A program made the translations under genes and the position numbers. Positions 60,599 through 64,000 of a stretch of DNA of 64,000 nucleotides are shown piece after piece. The notes beneath the pieces were generated by a model, which saw nothing but the letters and a program-made list of their open reading frames with translations, made no database searches and was not told the origin of the DNA. Source of the stretch: Phytoseiulus persimilis (taxonomy: Eukaryota > Arthropoda > Arachnida > Mesostigmata > Phytoseiidae); NCBI GenBank assembly GCA_037576195.1, contig CM075101.1:45632001-45696000 (forward strand), read 5' to 3'. Within the stretch, counting starts at the first letter, position 1, and each line of letters opens with the position of its first letter.

Positions 60599-61797
60599 TT
60601 GTCAACAGCGTACCAAGAGAAGCAGCCCTCTCGGAAGAGCCCGGCCTCGCGGGGGAACGGATGAGTAGGCCTCGGATAAGTAGGCCTCTCTCTTGGCCTG
60701 GCGCGTAATTAGCGAGTGGATCTGGGATCTTACACCGACGCACTCCGTCAGAGTTGAGCTCGTTGCGCAGTTGGCGCGCAATGCTCACTGCGATTGCCCA
60801 TGCAAGCAACCGCAACTGGGTGACTCCATCCCAGAAGGCAAGTGTCGAACTACCGATCGGTCTTTTGTCGTCGGATACAAAGATAGATGGAGTGCTTCGT
60901 TATGCTCACTTGGCCCGCCAGTCGCATCAGTAGTGGCAACCGAGAGGAAGCGAGAAAGAGGGGGGGGGGGAGCTTCGGGAGACCCTTGAGAGAATTCTCT
61001 CGTAATTCTCCGGAACTTCATCCGATTTCCTAGTTATCGAGGGGCCTGCCCCTCTGCTCCGGATGACGCGTCGAGGGTTGGGTCTTTCGCTCCTTCTCCA
61101 ACCTCTGTCGACTTTTCTAGGATTCATTATTAGGAGTGGGTCTCGGCTCCGACCCATCGGCCCGAGGGAGCGAGACGGATGACGAGTGTTTGGTCTGTTC
61201 AACGGATGTTCCAACGAGTTTCCGCACGAAACAAAACGGCTTCGCGCTCCACTGGCAGGAAGCCGCAACAGACGCGCTCGGATCAAGTCATCTGTGGATG
61301 ACTATGACGGGAAAGAAGGATCCCCACGAGCGGCCGAAACCAACAGGCGAGCCGGTCGACAATTGAAATCAAGACTGGCTCGTTTCTTGAACGGTTCCGC
61401 GCATCTCAAACCCCAAGTGCGTGTTCTGTTCTGCCGATCTGCTGAATTCGCTCTCTCGCTACACCCAGGCATCACGGAGTGCCGACACCACGAATGCGGG
61501 CCGGTCTACAGCGTCCCTACTTACCAAGAGCTTCAAAGCGGATCAACCGCAGCACCTTGTTAGCGGAGCGAGAAATCGTCAGTGCCGCTTGGCTCGATTG
61601 CATGACGAGGAAGTGGTGGTTTTCGTTTCGCTGGAGGAGTCGCGGCTTGAGTCCGAAATTCACCTAAAATGGGCAAGTGCATCGAGAAGTCAGTCGTTCG
61701 ATTTCGTAAGACTCGATAGGCTGTTATGAATTCCAGTTTCGAGAGGTGTCAAGAGCGTTCCTCAACGGCGAACAGAAGTTTTGATCGGGACAACGGA

Positions 61798-61820
61798 GAT
61801 AGAGAGAGAGAGAGAGAGAA
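61798..61820. repeat. (GA)n microsatellite
   Basis: About eleven GA units, with one GAT at the left edge. Confidence 0.85.
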
Positions 61821-62806
61821 AGCTACGGCAGGATAGCACTCGAGCTCGTGATAGAGGCATTTAGAACGTACTCAGCGCTCTTCCGCACCAGGAAATATCC
61901 TTGTCGCCACGTTCCAGTCAGAGCCTGACGGTCTATGCATCGATCCCTCACCAACATTCTCTTCATTACAAACTGTGGAAGCAAAGTTCGGTGGACGAGC
62001 TGGAACCTAACGGCTCCGTAGATGACCGAAAAATATTCATCAATCCGTCCATTTGAATGATGATGGTTCGGCCGCTCCGAAGCTCTGAGCTGCGGGAAAT
62101 TCCGGATGGCGTCCATGGTCGGCTGATTCCGCAGCTATCAATGGCGATGGAAGGCTCAACCGAGAGCGTCTCGCAGCCCTCTCCAACGGCTTGCGAAAAG
62201 TGCGAAAATGAACCATCGGTCCGGTTCCCGCACATCCGCTCGACCACCGATTTCCGATTGGCCCTCCCTCCCGCGCCCTCGTCCCCGAAGTGCTCCTGCG
62301 TTCATCAAACGTATTTCCGGAATCCCATTGTCGCGATGGAGCGAAATCGTTGCCTCAAACCCAGGGCCCCTGAAGAGCAGGCTGCGTTCCACGCGGACCG
62401 CCAGGCGGACATCTTGCTAGGCCGTTCACTGAGTCTGGGCAGAAAAGAGGAGAGGTACGGAAGCCATTGTTGACAGTAATGTGCGATTCTGGAGCCAGCC
62501 ATCTGCGGCGGAACTGCAGCTTCAGCTGGCGCGGATGAGACGGCGTGAAACAGTTGTCTTGATGGCGAGCAAGTAATCGAATACATCTCCAGCCGCCTGG
62601 CGGTCCGCTTCGATCAGGCCTCCTGCTGCTGCTGCTGCTCGTTCTTTCCTGCCGCTAACTTGCTTCCCGGACGGCATGGCACTTTCCATAGGATTGGCTT
62701 CTTCTGACTCCTGATGACATTGTTCCAGTGAGTCGGCAGAGACATTCGTTGGCAACAGGCTCATGAGTCAGCTCGTCGTGCAAGAAGAGCGCTGTGTTTG
62801 TCGAGC

Positions 62807-62824
62807 GGTCGGTCGGTCGGTCGG
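62807..62824. repeat. (GGTC)n tetranucleotide repeat
   Basis: Four and a half GGTC units. Confidence 0.85.
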
Positions 62825-64000
62825 CCACAGTGGAGGCAATGATCGGCGGGAGAGTTATACCTGTGATTTCGTTCCCCTCCGCTTCCCTCGATCTGACCTC
62901 GGTCTAAAGGGTCTTCCTGACGTCACGGCCTCGTCGTCAAGACTTCGACGAAACGACCTCGACGCCAGTCCCCCTGAGAGGTCGCCAGAGCGGTAAGTGC
63001 CTCAGCGGAAACCTCCACGAACAGATTTCGCAACCCTTGGCTCGGCGCGGCGGAGGAAACGCGTGAAGTTCATGATCGTGTCCGCTCGTCGGTGAGAAAT
63101 GTGCGCTCTCGGGATGGGGGACGCAGGGAACGAGGATTGATGCAGAAGAAGGTGGAAGAACTCGCTGCGGAGGAAACTTGCGGCATTCCGTGACCGCGGC
63201 GTGGGCGGAACATCTGCTGGGAACATTTAGGAGCTGCGCCCAGCTGCTCGAGCGAGAGGGAAAACGCAACGCAACCGAGCGTGAAGGGAGACGAGCGTAG
63301 GTGTGACGTCGAGGAGCCCCAATTAATTTAAACTCATTCATCCTTCTTGAGCAGGGCCCCGTCGGAGAACGAAAAAAACGAATAACCGGTAGCGAGGCGC
63401 GTGAGCAAGATTGGCTTCGCGGGAATTTTTTCCCTCCTTCCTTTTGTCTCGCCCGCATAGCTGTGAACTATAAGATAACTCACTCGAACGATCGCTGGAA
63501 ACCAGGCAAAGGTGAAACCGTCGTCGATACCGGCCTTTTCCCTCGCCGCCGTCGGAAAGCGGGGCTGAGGTCATCAAAGAGTAGCCTGCCGGCAAAACTG
63601 CTTTCGGAGCGCCGTTAGGAGCGGGCGGAGGATTAGCAAGGGCTCAGAAAACGACGACGGGGGGGGGGAGCTGCGGGTGGGAAACCGGGGGGAGATGTGG
63701 GCGGTGACTGCTCCCAGCATCAATGACCTATCGAAGACACATTCGCCCTTCCGGCGACGTCGACGATTCCATGGACAGTCCTACTCACTCATCGCCGCTG
63801 GAAAGATTCGCTCGCTGAATTCCTCGATCGGTCGATCGCCGGCGGACCCGAGACTGATAGAACAGCATGCGGATGACATCTCGGCTCAAGCTCCGAGTGG
63901 ATTTGATCGTTTGCGTATAACGAGAGCGTTTCCCGGAACCAATTGGTGCTGAGCGGGGAACAGTTGCTCGACCCGCAGCTTCGAGCCTCACTCGTCCAGA

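Larger units (their letters stand above)
60599..64000. other. Gene-poor right end of window
   Basis: No recognisable exon. It contains G10 tracts at 60961-60970 and 63659-63668, a GA microsatellite (61798-61820) and a GGTC repeat (62807-62824). Confidence 0.4.

Noticed and set aside
1-64000. CRISPR arrays, defence islands or bacterial operons
   Set aside because: No spaced identical repeats and no prokaryotic gene organisation; the genes are spliced animal genes.

Overview
This window is a eukaryotic nuclear genomic segment. Spliced genes carry GT-AG introns, the base composition is close to balanced by eye, and relict transposons are present. The protein set (MEIS/homothorax, ALG1, an Nse4 kleisin, PDIA3, PRPF6, the ceramide transporter CERT and a clarin) is animal. 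Compact genes, short introns (85 bp to 1.2 kb), nearly intronless ALG1 and PRPF6, and arthropod-like protein ends suggest an arthropod. A chelicerate with a small genome, such as a predatory parasitiform mite, fits best, but that assignment is inference.

Layout. 1-2.3 kb holds two dead DNA transposon pieces: a PIF1-helicase/endonuclease (Helentron-type) tail on the minus strand and a decayed Tigger/pogo transposase on the plus strand. 2.3-5.2 kb is non-coding or unassigned, with a 68-bp diverged duplication, an unexplained 107-codon open frame and a GTA/GCA-type trinucleotide repeat. 5.18-5.48 kb is the terminal exon of homothorax/MEIS (minus). 8.87-10.16 kb is ALG1 (minus). 12.07-14.44 kb is the SMC5/6 kleisin NSMCE4A (minus, four coding exons). 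PDIA3/ERp57 (plus, three exons) starts about 1.1 kb away in the divergent orientation, with ACGT-core unfolded-protein-response-like motifs just upstream. PRPF6 (minus, three coding exons) converges on PDIA3 at 19.4-22.5 kb. CERT1 (plus, nine coding exons) fills 26.6-32.2 kb. From 32.2 kb to the end only two recognisable items were found: the first coding exon of a clarin-family tetraspan protein (50.17-50.44 kb, plus) and a broken non-LTR retrotransposon reverse-transcriptase tail (60.0-60.6 kb, minus).

Exon models for NSMCE4A, PDIA3, PRPF6 and CERT1 were built by hand from splice sites and reading phase. All four give uninterrupted frames (289, 489, 912 and 566 residues) matching family architecture. 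The genes are unlinked in function: lipid-linked oligosaccharide synthesis, genome maintenance, glycoprotein folding, splicing and ceramide transport. They are mainly housekeeping genes, with little sign of an operon-like unit or a novel system. The most unusual items are the incomplete genes (homothorax, ALG1 N-terminus, clarin), a 16-bp inverted repeat whose arms both contain a pol III B-box-like core, a 16-bp-unit tandem repeat, an 18-bp perfect palindrome beside the Helentron fragment, and the large gene-poor half of the window.
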